A DNA stretch of 64,000 bases. Origin: Bradyrhizobium ivorense (GTDB lineage Bacteria > Pseudomonadota > Alphaproteobacteria > Rhizobiales > Xanthobacteraceae). Numbering within the stretch: position 1 is the stretch's first letter; each line of letters opens with the position of its first letter. The notes below the pieces were generated by a model that was not told where the DNA came from, did no database searches, and saw only the letters and a program-made list of their open reading frames with translations. A program made the position numbers and the translations under genes. Location of the stretch: contig NZ_CAADFC020000020.1 in NCBI RefSeq assembly GCF_900696085.1, positions 1 through 64,000 on the forward strand. Direction: 5' to 3'. Shown here one piece after another: positions 17,408 through 26,723 of this stretch.

Positions 17408-18250
17408 ATGCTGCGCGGCGCGCACCATCTCGTCGTCGCCGGGATCGCAGCGCTGGCCGCGCTGGCATCCTGGTCCGCGGCGGCGGCCGAGCCGATCGAG
17501 ATCTTCGACGCGCATCTGCACTACAATTGGGAGCCGAAACCGTTCTACCAGCCCGACGAGGTGCTGGCGCTGTTTCGCAAGCACCATGTCACCGGCATCC
17601 TCGCCACCAGCCGTCCGAACACCGGAACGCATGTGCTGGTCGAGCGCAAGGCGGACGGTCTGCAGGTGGTGCCGTTCATCCGGCCCTATCGCGTCAGGCC
17701 GGATATCCAGACCTGGTTCAACGACCCCACGATTTTCGATCTGATCCAGGACGAATTCAAACGCGGCTACTATCGCGGCATCGGCGAGTTTCATCTCCAC
17801 GGCAAGGCGGCGGAGAGCGAATGGGTGAAGAAGATGGTCGACTTCGCGGTCGCCAACGATCTTTATCTTCACGCCCATTCCGATGCCGAAGCCGTCGAGA
17901 TCCTGATGCGGCACAATCCGCGGGCGCGGATCATCTGGGCGCATACCGGCTTCGGTCTCGCGACCGATCGCGTGGCGGAGATGCTGACGAAATATCCCAA
18001 GCTATGGGGCGAGCTGTCCTATCGCGGCGGTATCGTCGACGGGGCAGGGAAGCTGACACCGGAATGGCGGTCGCTGTTCGAGCGCTTTCCGGATCGCTTC
18101 ATGCTGGGCTCCGACACCTGGATCTCGGAGCGCTGGGCGAGCTACGGCGAGATCATGGCCGGCTATCGCGGCTGGCTGGATCAGCTGGCGCCTGAAGTCG
18201 CCGCGAAGATCGCGCATGGCAACGCGCGGGCGCTGTTCGCCGCGCGCTGA
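17408..18250 (+). CDS. Exported amidohydrolase-family (TIM-barrel) metal-dependent hydrolase
   Basis: A 280-residue protein with a clear signal peptide (HHLVVAGIAALAALASWSAAAAEP). The barrel begins IEIFDAHLHYNW, whose HxH would bind metal; later metal or acid residues lie in HAHSDAEAVEIL, IWAHTGFG and MLGSDTWI. This is the amidohydrolase-2 layout. The ATG at 17408 was chosen over the GTG at 17402, which overlaps the pump stop. Close coupling to the efflux genes suggests co-expression, but the substrate is unknown. Confidence 0.8.
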   Translation: MLRGAHHLVVAGIAALAALASWSAAAAEPIEIFDAHLHYNWEPKPFYQPDEVLALFRKHHVTGILATSRPNTGTHVLVERKADGLQVVPFIRPYRVRPDIQTWFNDPTIFDLIQDEFKRGYYRGIGEFHLHGKAAESEWVKKMVDFAVANDLYLHAHSDAEAVEILMRHNPRARIIWAHTGFGLATDRVAEMLTKYPKLWGELSYRGGIVDGAGKLTPEWRSLFERFPDRFMLGSDTWISERWASYGEIMAGYRGWLDQLAPEVAAKIAHGNARALFAAR

Positions 18251-18256
18251 TCGAGG

Positions 18257-18592
18257 TCAGATCGAGAAACTGGTGCCGCAGCCGCAGGAGGCGGTAGCGT
18301 TCGGGTTGACGACGCGGAACGAGGCGCCGATCAGGTCGTCGACGAAGTCGACCTCCGAGCCCGCCAGGAACGGGACCGAGGCGGGGTCTACCAGCACGAC
18401 GGCGCTGTCCCGCTCGATCACGAGGTCGTCATCGGCCTGGGTATGCTCGACATCGAATTTGTACTGAAAACCGGAGCAGCCGCCACCCTCGACGGAAATG
18501 CGAAGTTTTGCGCCGTCGCCTTCCTTGCTCAGGATCTGCCCGATACGGCGGGCGGCCCGTTCGCTGACAGTGATGGCAGCAGTCATGGTCAT
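18257..18592 (-). CDS. erpA: Iron-sulfur cluster insertion protein ErpA (A-type carrier)
   Basis: A 111-residue HesB/IscA-family carrier delivering Fe-S clusters to target enzymes. The three ligand cysteines are present: EGGGCSGFQYKF and the C-terminal ASCGCGTSF. The start at ATG 18592 has GGAGA close upstream; a second ATG six bases in is possible. It is divergent from dgt, an arrangement common in Rhizobiales, and ends 6 bp from the convergent amidohydrolase. Confidence 0.95.
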   Translation of the reverse strand: MTMTAAITVSERAARRIGQILSKEGDGAKLRISVEGGGCSGFQYKFDVEHTQADDDLVIERDSAVVLVDPASVPFLAGSEVDFVDDLIGASFRVVNPNATASCGCGTSFSI

Positions 18593-18616
18593 CGGTCTCC
18601 GGTCCTCTTATTTGAA

Positions 18617-18661
18617 GCATGATCTGATCGGAAAACCGGTGGCCACTTTTCCGGATCATGC
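18617..18661. repeat. Intergenic palindromic repeat (family E)
   Basis: A palindrome with GCATGATC / GATCATGC ends and a GGAAAACCGGT..CCACTTTTCC centre, in the erpA-dgt divergent gap. This short element is widespread between genes in Rhizobiales. Confidence 0.7.
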
Positions 18662-18753
18662 TCGCGCGTCATACCCATTTTATTTGGTATCCGCCGCTAT
18701 CAATAGTTAAGTGCGTCGGGCCATGGAATCAAATGGATAAGGACTAAAATACC

Positions 18754-19965
18754 GTGTCGGTCGGAATGGCTGCTCCCCGCGCGCCTTATGCCTGCGACCC
18801 CGATCGCAGCCGGGGCCGGCTGGTCGCCGAGCCGCCGAGCCGGACCCGCAGCCCGTTCCGGCGCGACTGCGACCGGGTGATCCATTCCACCGCGTTCCGC
18901 CGCCTCAAGCACAAGACCCAGGTCTTCATCTTCCACGAGGGCGACCACTACCGCACCCGGCTGACCCATTCGCTGGAGGTGGCCCAGATCGCCCGCGCGC
19001 TGGCCCGCCAGCTCGGGCTCGACGAGGATCTGACCGAGACGCTGGCGCTGGCCCACGACCTCGGCCACCCGCCTTTCGGGCACGCCGGGGAGCGGGCGCT
19101 CGATGAATGCCTGAAAGGCGACGGCGGCTTCGACCACAATGCGCAGACGTTGCGGGTCGTGACCTCGCTGGAACACCGCTACCCTGAGTTCGGCGGGCTG
19201 AACCTGACCTGGGAATCGCTCGAGGGCATCGTCAAGCACAATGGCCCGCTGACCGCGCGCAGCGGCGCGCCGATCGGACGCTATCTGGAGAGCGGCGGCA
19301 TTCCCGTCGGCATTGCCGATTACACCAAGACTTACGACCTCGAGCTCTGGAGCTACGCCTCGCTCGAGGCGCAGATCGCGGCCTTCGCCGACGACATCGC
19401 CTACGACGCGCACGACATCGATGACGGCCTGCGCGCCGGCCTGTTCGCGGTCGATGATCTCAAGGAGATGCCGCTGACCGCCGAGATCATCGGCGAGATC
19501 GACCGGCACTATCCGGCGCTCGACGAGATCAAGCGCGGCGCCGAGCTGGTGCGCGAGCTGATCTCCCACTTCATCAGCGCGGTGTTTACCGAGGCGAGCC
19601 AGCGCCTGGCCGCCGCCCAGCCGCAGTCGGCCCACGATGTCCGCCACTACCATGCGCCCCTGATCGGCTTCCCGCCCGACGTGGCGGAGGAGGAGGCGGC
19701 GATCAAGGCGTTCCTGTACCGGCGGATGTACCGGCATCACCGGGTGATGCAGATCATGGGTGACGCCGAGCAGGTGGTCCGCGACCTCTACGAGCGCTAC
19801 CGGCAGTCGCCGGGCGACCTGCCGGCGGAATGGATCGAGGGCACCGAGCAGGAGACCGACAGTGAGCGGAACAGGCGGATCGGCAATTTCATCGCCGGGA
19901 TGACCGACCGTTTCGCCCTGATCGAACACCACAGGCTTTTTGACTCGACCCCGGATTTGCGTTAG
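18754..19965 (+). CDS. dgt: Deoxyguanosinetriphosphate triphosphohydrolase-like protein
   Basis: An HD-superfamily dNTPase of 403 residues that hydrolyses dNTPs to nucleoside and triphosphate. The HD motif lies in ETLALAHDLGHPPFGHAGE, preceded by RTRLTHSLEVAQIAR, and a later metal aspartate in FADDIAYDAHDIDDG. The start is GTG at 18754, about 10 bp after AAGGA; ATG 18766 is an alternative. It is the first gene of the long dgt-argS-SPOR-nagZ-scpAB-tatABC series. Confidence 0.93.
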   Translation: MSVGMAAPRAPYACDPDRSRGRLVAEPPSRTRSPFRRDCDRVIHSTAFRRLKHKTQVFIFHEGDHYRTRLTHSLEVAQIARALARQLGLDEDLTETLALAHDLGHPPFGHAGERALDECLKGDGGFDHNAQTLRVVTSLEHRYPEFGGLNLTWESLEGIVKHNGPLTARSGAPIGRYLESGGIPVGIADYTKTYDLELWSYASLEAQIAAFADDIAYDAHDIDDGLRAGLFAVDDLKEMPLTAEIIGEIDRHYPALDEIKRGAELVRELISHFISAVFTEASQRLAAAQPQSAHDVRHYHAPLIGFPPDVAEEEAAIKAFLYRRMYRHHRVMQIMGDAEQVVRDLYERYRQSPGDLPAEWIEGTEQETDSERNRRIGNFIAGMTDRFALIEHHRLFDSTPDLR

Positions 19966-19974
19966 CGCCCTGCC

Positions 19975-21771
19975 ATGGCCGACACCCCTGCTTCACCACA
20001 CCTTTTTGCCGACGTGCTGGCGCGCGTGCACGCGATCTGCGCCGCGATCGGAGCCGAAGATAACTGGCCCGCCGGCATCGATCTGTCCCGCGTCGTGGTC
20101 GAGCCGCCACGCGATGCCAGCCATGGCGACATGGCGACCAACGCCGCGATGGTGCTCGCCAAGGACGCCAAGGCCAAGCCGCGCGAGCTCGCCGACAAGA
20201 TCGCGGAGCGGCTGCGCGCCGACGACCTGGTGGCCTCGGTCGATGTCGCCGGTCCCGGGTTCATCAACCTGACCTTGAAGCCGCAGATCTGGGCCGACGC
20301 ACTGCGCGCCGTGCTGGCGGCCGGTGCGGCGTATGGCAAGAGCGACGTCGGCAAGGCCGAAAAGGTCAATGTCGAATACGTCTCGGCCAATCCGACCGGG
20401 CCGATGCATGTCGGGCACTGCCGCGGCGCCGTGTTCGGCGACGCGCTGTGCAGCCTGCTGCAATTCGCCGGATTCGACGTCTGCCGCGAATATTACATCA
20501 ACGACGCCGGCGCTCAGGTCGACGTGCTCGCGCGCTCCGCATTCCTGCGCTACCGCGAGGCGCTCGGTCAGGACATTGGCGCGATCCCGGAAGGGCTCTA
20601 TCCCGGCGATTACCTCGTGCCGGTCGGCGAGGCGCTCGCGAAGGAGTACGGCGACAAGCTGCTTGGTATGACGGAGTCCGCGTGGCTTCCGATCGTGCGC
20701 GACAAGGCGATCGCCATGATGATGGAGATGATCAAGGGCGATCTCGCCGCGCTCAACATCCATCACGACGTGTTTTTCTCGGAGCGTTCGCTGATCACAT
20801 CGGGCAACAACAAGGTCGCCGAGACGATCGATTTCCTGCGCGCCAAGGGCGACATCTACGAGGGCCGGCTGCCGCCGCCGAAGGGCAAGCCGGTCGAGGA
20901 TTACGAGGACCGCGAGCAGTCGCTGTTCCGCGCCACCGCCTATGGCGACGACGTCGACCGTCCGCTGATCAAGTCGGACGGCAGCTACACCTATTTCGCA
21001 TCCGACATCGCGAACCACCGCAACAAGTTCGAGCGCGGCTTCACCAACCTGATCGACGTGTTCGGCGCCGATCACGGCGGCTACATCAAGCGGATGCAGG
21101 CGGCGGTGAAGGCGGTGACCGCGGGCAAGGCCGTGCTCGACGTCAAGATCGTGCAGCTCGTCAAACTGCTGCGCGACGGCGAGCCGGTGAAGATGTCGAA
21201 GCGCTCAGGCGAATTCGTCACGCTGCGCGAGGTGGTCGACGAGGTCGGCTCCGACGCGGTGCGGTTCATGATGCTGTTCCGCAAGAACGACGCGGTGCTC
21301 GATTTCGACCTCGCCAAGGTGATCGAGCAGTCCAAGGACAACGCCGTGTTCTACGTCCAGTACGGCCATGCGCGGGGCCATTCGATCTTCCGCAATGCGC
21401 GGGAGGAGGCGGTTCCGGATCTGCCGCAGGCGGACGAGGCCCGGCTGGCGTATTTGCGGAGTGCCGCCGTGGAGCGGCTGACCGACCCGGCCGAGCTCGA
21501 CCTGCTGAAGCGGCTTGCGCTTTATCCCCGGATGATCGAGGCTGCGGCCATTGCGCATGAGCCGCACCGAATCGCATTTTATCTGTATGATTTGGCCAGC
21601 GAATTTCATGCGCTGTGGACCAAGGGGCGGGATTTGCCCTATTTACGCTTCATTATCAATAATGATGCAGAAATCACAAAGGCGCGACTGGCAATGGTTC
21701 AGGGCGTCGTCTCGGTTCTGGCATCGGGCTTAGCTGTTCTAGGCGTCCACGCTCCGACCGAGATGCGGTAG
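19975..21771 (+). CDS. argS: Arginyl-tRNA synthetase
   Basis: A class I synthetase of 598 residues. It has an N-terminal Add1 domain, then a HIGH-type motif in PTGPMHVGHCRGAVFGD and the KMSKR-type motif in GEPVKMSKRSGEFVTLREV. The C-terminal DALR anticodon-binding domain ends the protein. It starts 9 bp after dgt, so the two are likely co-transcribed. Confidence 0.97.
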   Translation: MADTPASPHLFADVLARVHAICAAIGAEDNWPAGIDLSRVVVEPPRDASHGDMATNAAMVLAKDAKAKPRELADKIAERLRADDLVASVDVAGPGFINLTLKPQIWADALRAVLAAGAAYGKSDVGKAEKVNVEYVSANPTGPMHVGHCRGAVFGDALCSLLQFAGFDVCREYYINDAGAQVDVLARSAFLRYREALGQDIGAIPEGLYPGDYLVPVGEALAKEYGDKLLGMTESAWLPIVRDKAIAMMMEMIKGDLAALNIHHDVFFSERSLITSGNNKVAETIDFLRAKGDIYEGRLPPPKGKPVEDYEDREQSLFRATAYGDDVDRPLIKSDGSYTYFASDIANHRNKFERGFTNLIDVFGADHGGYIKRMQAAVKAVTAGKAVLDVKIVQLVKLLRDGEPVKMSKRSGEFVTLREVVDEVGSDAVRFMMLFRKNDAVLDFDLAKVIEQSKDNAVFYVQYGHARGHSIFRNAREEAVPDLPQADEARLAYLRSAAVERLTDPAELDLLKRLALYPRMIEAAAIAHEPHRIAFYLYDLASEFHALWTKGRDLPYLRFIINNDAEITKARLAMVQGVVSVLASGLAVLGVHAPTEMR

Positions 21772-21889
21772 GCAGGGGCATTTGGCTCTCACGAGTGGGG
21801 ATTTGTGAGAGCATCTGGCAGGGGCCAATTCGTTCGGACCGGCAGCGCCGGCGATCTTGGCGCTGTCCCGAAGGGGATGCATCATCACG

Positions 21890-23431
21890 ATGGCTGATCG
21901 ATATCAGGACCGACCTTTTCCCGCCGCTGACGATTACGATCGCGGTGCTTATCCCGACGCGGCCCCGAAGGCCGAGGGCGACCCGCTTGCCGAGCTGGCC
22001 CGGCTGATCGGCCAGACTGATCCGTTCGGGACCGCGAGCAAGACGCAGCCGCCGCATCCGCTGCTGTCGCGTGCCAATGCGCGGCCGCCAGCCCAGCAGC
22101 ATGCTCATGAACCGCCGGCGGAAGATGAGGATACGCGACCTGCGGGCCCGCCGCCCTGGATGCAGCGTGCGCGCCAAGAGCCTCGCCAAGAGCAGCCTCG
22201 CCAGGAGCCTCAGCCGCCCGCGCCGGTGGCGTACGATGAAGAGCCCGAGCAGGATTATCAGCCGAGCGCGGTGCATCCGTTGCACCGTTATGCCGCCAAG
22301 CCGGCGCCTGTGCCCGAGCCGGAACCTGTCGTGCCGTATCAGCCGGCTCCGGCCTTCCAGCAGGCCGACGGTTTCGACGAGGAGTTTCGGCATCAGGACG
22401 ACGGTCGCCAAGGTCACGGCCAAGGTCACGGTCAAGACCACGATCCGTCGCGCTATGACGACGCCCTGTACGGGCAACTGGAAGCCACCGGCGAGCACGA
22501 TTTGCAGCGCGATCCGGCCTATCCGGACGATCCCTACGCCTATCAGGACTATGAGGAAGAACCCGAGCCGCGCCGGCGCAGCAGGGGCGTGATGACGGTT
22601 GCCGCGGTGCTCGCGCTCGCGGTGATCGGGACCGGGGGCGCGTTCGCGTACCGCACCTATGTAGGTTCGGCCCGCAGCGGCGAGCCGCCGATCATCAAGG
22701 CCGACAACACGCCGACCAAGGTGATCCCGGCGCAGGCCGACGCGCCAGCGAAGACGCCGGACCGCATGGCCGCGGGCGACGGCACCGAGAAGATCGTGTC
22801 GCGCGAGGAAACCCCGGTCGACCCCAGCGCGAAGGTCTCAGGACCGCGCGTCGTGCCGCTGGTCGCCAATCCGAATCCGCCGCCGCTGTCCAGCGTGCAG
22901 ACCACGCCGCCCCCACCGGCGCCGGCCACGGCGAACGGGACGCTGCCGAACAACGAGCCGCGTAAGGTCCGGACCCTGTCGGTCAAGGGCGATACGCCTG
23001 ACGGTGCGCAGGCCGCAGCCAAGCCGCCGGCACCCCCCAAGCCGCAGGTTCCGCGCAGCAACCCGGCATCGGCCAACGCCAGCGTGAATTCGCCGTTGTC
23101 GCTGACGCCTGGCCAGGCCGAGGCCCCGGCCGCGCCTCCGACCCGAGTGGCCTCGACCACGACGGCCTCGGTCAGCAGTGGTGGCTACCTGGTGCAGGTG
23201 TCGTCGCAGAAGAACGAGGCGGATGCGCAGGCGTCGTACAAGGTGCTGCAGAACAAGTATTCCAGTCTGCTCGCCTCCCAGCCGCTGGTGGTGCGACGTG
23301 TCGATCTGGCCGAGAAGGGCGTGTACTACCGCGCCTTCGCCGGCCCGCTCGGCTCCGCGGAGGAGGCGAACCAGCTCTGCAAGAGCCTGAAGTCAGCCGG
23401 CTTGCCGAACTGCTTCATCCAAAGAAATTAG
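21890..23431 (+). CDS. SPOR-domain membrane protein
   Basis: A 513-residue bitopic protein, starting at ATG 21890 (MADRYQDRPFP). A long acidic, proline- and glutamine-rich cytoplasmic region (about 1-230, including Q/E-P and H-G-Q repeats) precedes one membrane segment (GVMTVAAVLALAVIGTGGAF). A proline/alanine-rich periplasmic linker follows, then a C-terminal SPOR domain of about 75 residues (GGYLVQVSSQKNEADAQASY to NCFIQRN). SPOR domains bind denuded peptidoglycan glycan at division sites. The neighbouring nagZ supports a cell-wall role. Confidence 0.88.
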   Translation: MADRYQDRPFPAADDYDRGAYPDAAPKAEGDPLAELARLIGQTDPFGTASKTQPPHPLLSRANARPPAQQHAHEPPAEDEDTRPAGPPPWMQRARQEPRQEQPRQEPQPPAPVAYDEEPEQDYQPSAVHPLHRYAAKPAPVPEPEPVVPYQPAPAFQQADGFDEEFRHQDDGRQGHGQGHGQDHDPSRYDDALYGQLEATGEHDLQRDPAYPDDPYAYQDYEEEPEPRRRSRGVMTVAAVLALAVIGTGGAFAYRTYVGSARSGEPPIIKADNTPTKVIPAQADAPAKTPDRMAAGDGTEKIVSREETPVDPSAKVSGPRVVPLVANPNPPPLSSVQTTPPPPAPATANGTLPNNEPRKVRTLSVKGDTPDGAQAAAKPPAPPKPQVPRSNPASANASVNSPLSLTPGQAEAPAAPPTRVASTTTASVSSGGYLVQVSSQKNEADAQASYKVLQNKYSSLLASQPLVVRRVDLAEKGVYYRAFAGPLGSAEEANQLCKSLKSAGLPNCFIQRN

Positions 23432-23477
23432 CGGCCGTTTCCTTGACCGGTGAGCGGCATGCGGCCTAATCGGCCGA

Positions 23478-24500
23478 ATGACGAACCGCGCATTCATCAC
23501 CGGCATATCCGGGCTGACCCTCAATGACGCCGAACGCGAATTCATTCGCGCCGAGCGGCCATGGGGCTTCATCCTGTTCAAGCGCAACATCGAGAGCCCG
23601 GCACAAGTCTCGGCTCTCGTTGCGGAACTCAAGGCAGCGGCCGGGATGGCCGACGCGCCGGTCCTGATCGATCAGGAGGGCGGACGGGTGGCGCGGCTCG
23701 GGCCGCCGCACTGGCCGGTCTATCCGCCGGGCGCGAGTTTTGGCGCGCTGTACGACATCGACCCCAAGCTTGGTTTGGCCGCGGCGCGGCTCAGCTCCCG
23801 CCTGATTGCGGCCGATCTGGCCGACCTCGGAATAACGGTCGATTGCCTGCCGCTGGCTGACGTTCCGGTCTCCGGCGCCGATGCGGTGATCGGCAACCGG
23901 GCCTATGGAACCGAACCCGGCAAGGTCGCGGCGATCGCCCGGGCCGTCACGGAAGGACTGGAACAGGGCGGCGTGCTGCCGGTTCTCAAGCACATACCCG
24001 GCCATGGCAGGGCCACCGCAGACAGCCACTTTCGGCTTCCGACGGTCGATACCGCTCGAATCGAGCTGGAAAGGACCGATTTTGCCGCGTTCCAGCCCTT
24101 GGCCGACCTACCGATGGCCATGACCGCACATGTTGTGTTTAGCGCGCTGGACCCCGCCCAACCCGCGACGACTTCTGCGACAATCATCGAACAGGTGATT
24201 CGCGGCCGGATCGGGTTTGAAGGTCTGTTGATGAGTGATGACGTGTCGATGAATGCGCTGGCTGGATCGATCGCCGAACGAACGGCAGCCATCGTCAGCG
24301 CCGGGTGCGACATGGTCCTGCACTGCAACGGCAATTTCGACGAGATGCGCGAGGTCGCGCGGGAAACGCCGGAGCTGGCCGGCAGGGCGCTTGAGCGCGC
24401 CGATCGGGCGCTGGCCGCGCGGCGGCAGCCGCAGCCGCTCGACCGCCAGGCGGCGCGGGCGGAACTGGATGCGTTGTTGGATCGGGTAGGGACGGCATGA
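23478..24500 (+). CDS. nagZ: Beta-N-acetylhexosaminidase (glycoside hydrolase family 3)
   Basis: Removes N-acetylglucosamine from anhydromuropeptides in cytoplasmic cell-wall recycling. At 340 residues it is the short single-domain GH3 form. DQEGGRVARL, the substrate-binding KHIPGHGRATADSH with its catalytic-dyad histidine, and the nucleophile aspartate region LLMSDDVSMNAL are all present. Its stop overlaps the scpA start (ATGA). Confidence 0.95.
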   Translation: MTNRAFITGISGLTLNDAEREFIRAERPWGFILFKRNIESPAQVSALVAELKAAAGMADAPVLIDQEGGRVARLGPPHWPVYPPGASFGALYDIDPKLGLAAARLSSRLIAADLADLGITVDCLPLADVPVSGADAVIGNRAYGTEPGKVAAIARAVTEGLEQGGVLPVLKHIPGHGRATADSHFRLPTVDTARIELERTDFAAFQPLADLPMAMTAHVVFSALDPAQPATTSATIIEQVIRGRIGFEGLLMSDDVSMNALAGSIAERTAAIVSAGCDMVLHCNGNFDEMREVARETPELAGRALERADRALAARRQPQPLDRQAARAELDALLDRVGTA

Positions 24501-25318
24501 CCGCGGAAATTCTATCGTTCGAGACCGGGCGGCCGGCCGACCTCGCCGAAGGCGAGCCGGCGCTGGTGGTCGACGTCGAGGGCTATGAGGGCCCGCTCGA
24601 CCTGCTGTTGACGCTGGCGCGGCAGCAGAAGGTCGATCTGTCGAAGATTTCGATCCTGGCGCTCGCCGACCAGTATCTCTCGTTCATCGAAGCCGCGCGA
24701 AAAATCCGGCTCGAGCTCGCGGCCGACTATCTGGTGATGGCGGCCTGGCTCGCCTTCCTGAAGTCGCGGCTGTTGCTGCCGGAACCGCCGAGCGCGGAGG
24801 GGCCGAGCGCCGAGGAGATGGCGACCGCGCTCGCCAACCAGCTGCGCCGCCTGGAGGCAATCCGCGAGGCGGCGAACCGGCTGATGAACCGGCCCCAGTT
24901 CCAGCGCGATATCTTTCCGCGCGGCAATCCGGAATCGATCGCGGAGATCAAGCATCCGAAATTCACCGCGACGCTGTACGACCTGCTATCGGCCTATGCC
25001 ACGCAGCGCCAGGCACGCGTGCTGACGTCGGTGCACCTGGCCAAGCGCACGGTGTGGTCGCTGGCCGAAGCGCGCGCCTCGCTGGAGCGGCTGGTCGGCA
25101 TTTCCGAGGATTGGAGCTGTCTCGACGAATATTTGATGAATTACGTCGCCGATCCCACCCAGAAGGCGACGGTGTTCGCCTCCAGCTTCGCCGCGGCCCT
25201 CGAACTGGTCCGTGAAGGCGAGATGGAGATCAATCAGAAGCAGGCGTTCGCGCCGATCTATTTCCGAAAGCGCCCCGCGCAGGCCGCAATGGCTGCGCCG
25301 GACCTGTCGGTTGAGTAA
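24497..25318 (+). CDS. scpA: Segregation and condensation protein A
   Basis: The kleisin subunit of the SMC-ScpAB condensin. It has 273 residues with the family opening VEGYEGPLDLLLTLARQQKVDLSKI and a C-terminal winged-helix region. It is translationally coupled to nagZ through a 4-bp overlap and followed 22 bp later by scpB. The smc gene is not in the window, as is usual in alphaproteobacteria. Confidence 0.95.
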   Translation: MTAEILSFETGRPADLAEGEPALVVDVEGYEGPLDLLLTLARQQKVDLSKISILALADQYLSFIEAARKIRLELAADYLVMAAWLAFLKSRLLLPEPPSAEGPSAEEMATALANQLRRLEAIREAANRLMNRPQFQRDIFPRGNPESIAEIKHPKFTATLYDLLSAYATQRQARVLTSVHLAKRTVWSLAEARASLERLVGISEDWSCLDEYLMNYVADPTQKATVFASSFAAALELVREGEMEINQKQAFAPIYFRKRPAQAAMAAPDLSVE

Positions 25319-25340
25319 GTGGAAGAAGGAGAGCAAGCCG

Positions 25341-26180
25341 ATGGCAAGCTTGGCGGAAGTGCGCATGGACGAGCCCGAGGAGGAGGTTTCTCCGGTGGAT
25401 CATATGGCGCGTCCTGAGGAATTGCGGCTCCTGGAAGCCCTGCTGTTTGCATCGAGCGAACCGATCGACCAGGCGACGCTGGCAAAGCGGATGCCCGACG
25501 GCGTCGACATCAAGAAGGCGCTCGCGCAGTTGCAGGCCGAGTATGCGCCGCGCGGTGTCAATCTGGTTCGCGTGGCCAACAAGTGGACGTTCCGCACCGC
25601 CGGCGACCTGTCGTGGCTGATGACCCGCGAGAGCACCGAAACGCGAAAACTGTCGCGTGCCGCGATCGAGGTGCTGGCGATCATCGCCTACCACCAGCCG
25701 GTGACCCGCGCCGAGATCGAGGAGATCCGCGGCGTCGTGACGTCCAAGGGAACCATCGACGTGCTGCTGGAGACCGGCTGGATCCGGCCGCGCGGCCGCC
25801 GCAAGACGCCGGGCCGTCCGCTGACCTTCGGAACCACCGACGGGTTCCTGTCGCAATTCAGCCTCGAGGCGCTCGGCGATCTGCCGGGGCTCGAGGAGCT
25901 GAAGGGAACGGGTCTGCTGGATTCCCGCCTGCCCACCGGCTTCAGCGTTCCGTCGCCGACCGACGATGCGACGCTGCGCGAGGATGAGGAGCCGCTCGAG
26001 CCTGGCGACACGCTGGAACTGTTGCTCGCGCCATCGGCTGAGCCGGAGGCTGAAGCCGCACCCGAGGCGGAAGCTTCCGCACCGGAAGCGACTGAAGCTG
26101 AAGCGGCCGCACCGGATTCCACGGAGCATGAAGCCCGTGCCGGTGACCACGGCGATGAGGCCGAGGAGAAGGGCGAATAG
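25341..26180 (+). CDS. scpB: Segregation and condensation protein B
   Basis: The KITE partner of ScpA, consisting of two winged-helix domains. The core is RLLEALLFASSEPIDQATLAKRM to about residue 200, with RAAIEVLAIIAYHQPVTRAEIEEIRGV and TFGTTDGFLSQFSL. From ATG 25341 it has 279 residues; AAGGAG lies 9 bp upstream, and the open frame before it is the end of scpA. The last 70 residues are a low-complexity Glu/Ala/Pro tail, longer than in most ScpB proteins. Confidence 0.95.
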   Translation: MASLAEVRMDEPEEEVSPVDHMARPEELRLLEALLFASSEPIDQATLAKRMPDGVDIKKALAQLQAEYAPRGVNLVRVANKWTFRTAGDLSWLMTRESTETRKLSRAAIEVLAIIAYHQPVTRAEIEEIRGVVTSKGTIDVLLETGWIRPRGRRKTPGRPLTFGTTDGFLSQFSLEALGDLPGLEELKGTGLLDSRLPTGFSVPSPTDDATLREDEEPLEPGDTLELLLAPSAEPEAEAAPEAEASAPEATEAEAAAPDSTEHEARAGDHGDEAEEKGE

Positions 26181-26217
26181 TCCGGAATATTCCCGGTTAA
26201 GCCTAGCAATATTACGT

Positions 26218-26260
26218 AGCCGCGACAGCGATTTGCCGCGGCTGAAGTCCTTGTTTTTGA
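26218..26260 (+). terminator. Possible weak terminator after scpB
   Basis: Hairpin AGCCGCG (26218-26224) with CGCGGCT (26237-26243); a T-rich stretch (TTGTTTTTG) follows about 7 bp later. The spacing is not ideal, so read-through into tatA is possible. Confidence 0.35.
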
Positions 26261-26329
26261 CACCCCGCGGGCCTACCTTCCGGGCAAAGCTCAGGTCGGC
26301 AATGCCGGCCATTTCTGGAGGGTTGCAGG

Positions 26330-26563
26330 ATGGGTTCGCTTAGCATTTGGCACTGGATCGTCGTGATCGCAGTGGTCCTGCTGCTGTTCGGACGCGGCAA
26401 GATTTCGGACCTGATGGGTGACGTCGCCCAGGGCATCAAGGCCTTCAAGAAGGGCATGCAGGACGACGACAAGGTCGCCGAGAAGACCGAGCCCGCAAAG
26501 GCCATCGATCACAACGCGGCGCCGACCGCGGCGCGCCAGGACGTCGGCAGCAAGGCCGTCTAA
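26330..26563 (+). CDS. tatA: Sec-independent protein translocase TatA
   Basis: A 77-residue TatA: a short periplasmic N-terminus, one membrane helix (WHWIVVIAVVLLLFG), the GRGKISDLMGD hinge and an amphipathic helix (GIKAFKKGMQDDD). It polymerises to form the twin-arginine translocation pore. GGAGGG precedes the ATG. It is the first of tatA-tatB-tatC. Confidence 0.95.
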   Translation: MGSLSIWHWIVVIAVVLLLFGRGKISDLMGDVAQGIKAFKKGMQDDDKVAEKTEPAKAIDHNAAPTAARQDVGSKAV

Positions 26564-26723
26564 AGCCCTTGTCCCGAACCGATATTTCGACGTTTTTTGT
26601 TGCGCGAAACGGTGACGCCGCCGCGTGAAAGCGCTATGGACGCCGATTGAGAAAGGCGCCGGCCGCCCCAAATCCTGTTAAGGCAGATGGGGTCGTCAGC
26701 GGCGCGCTTAGGCGGAAGCATTC

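Noticed and set aside
14232..17468. A minus-strand open frame of 1078 codons opposite the RND pump.
   Set aside because: It mirrors the real pump gene, is dominated by Arg, Asp and His, and has no recognisable domain.
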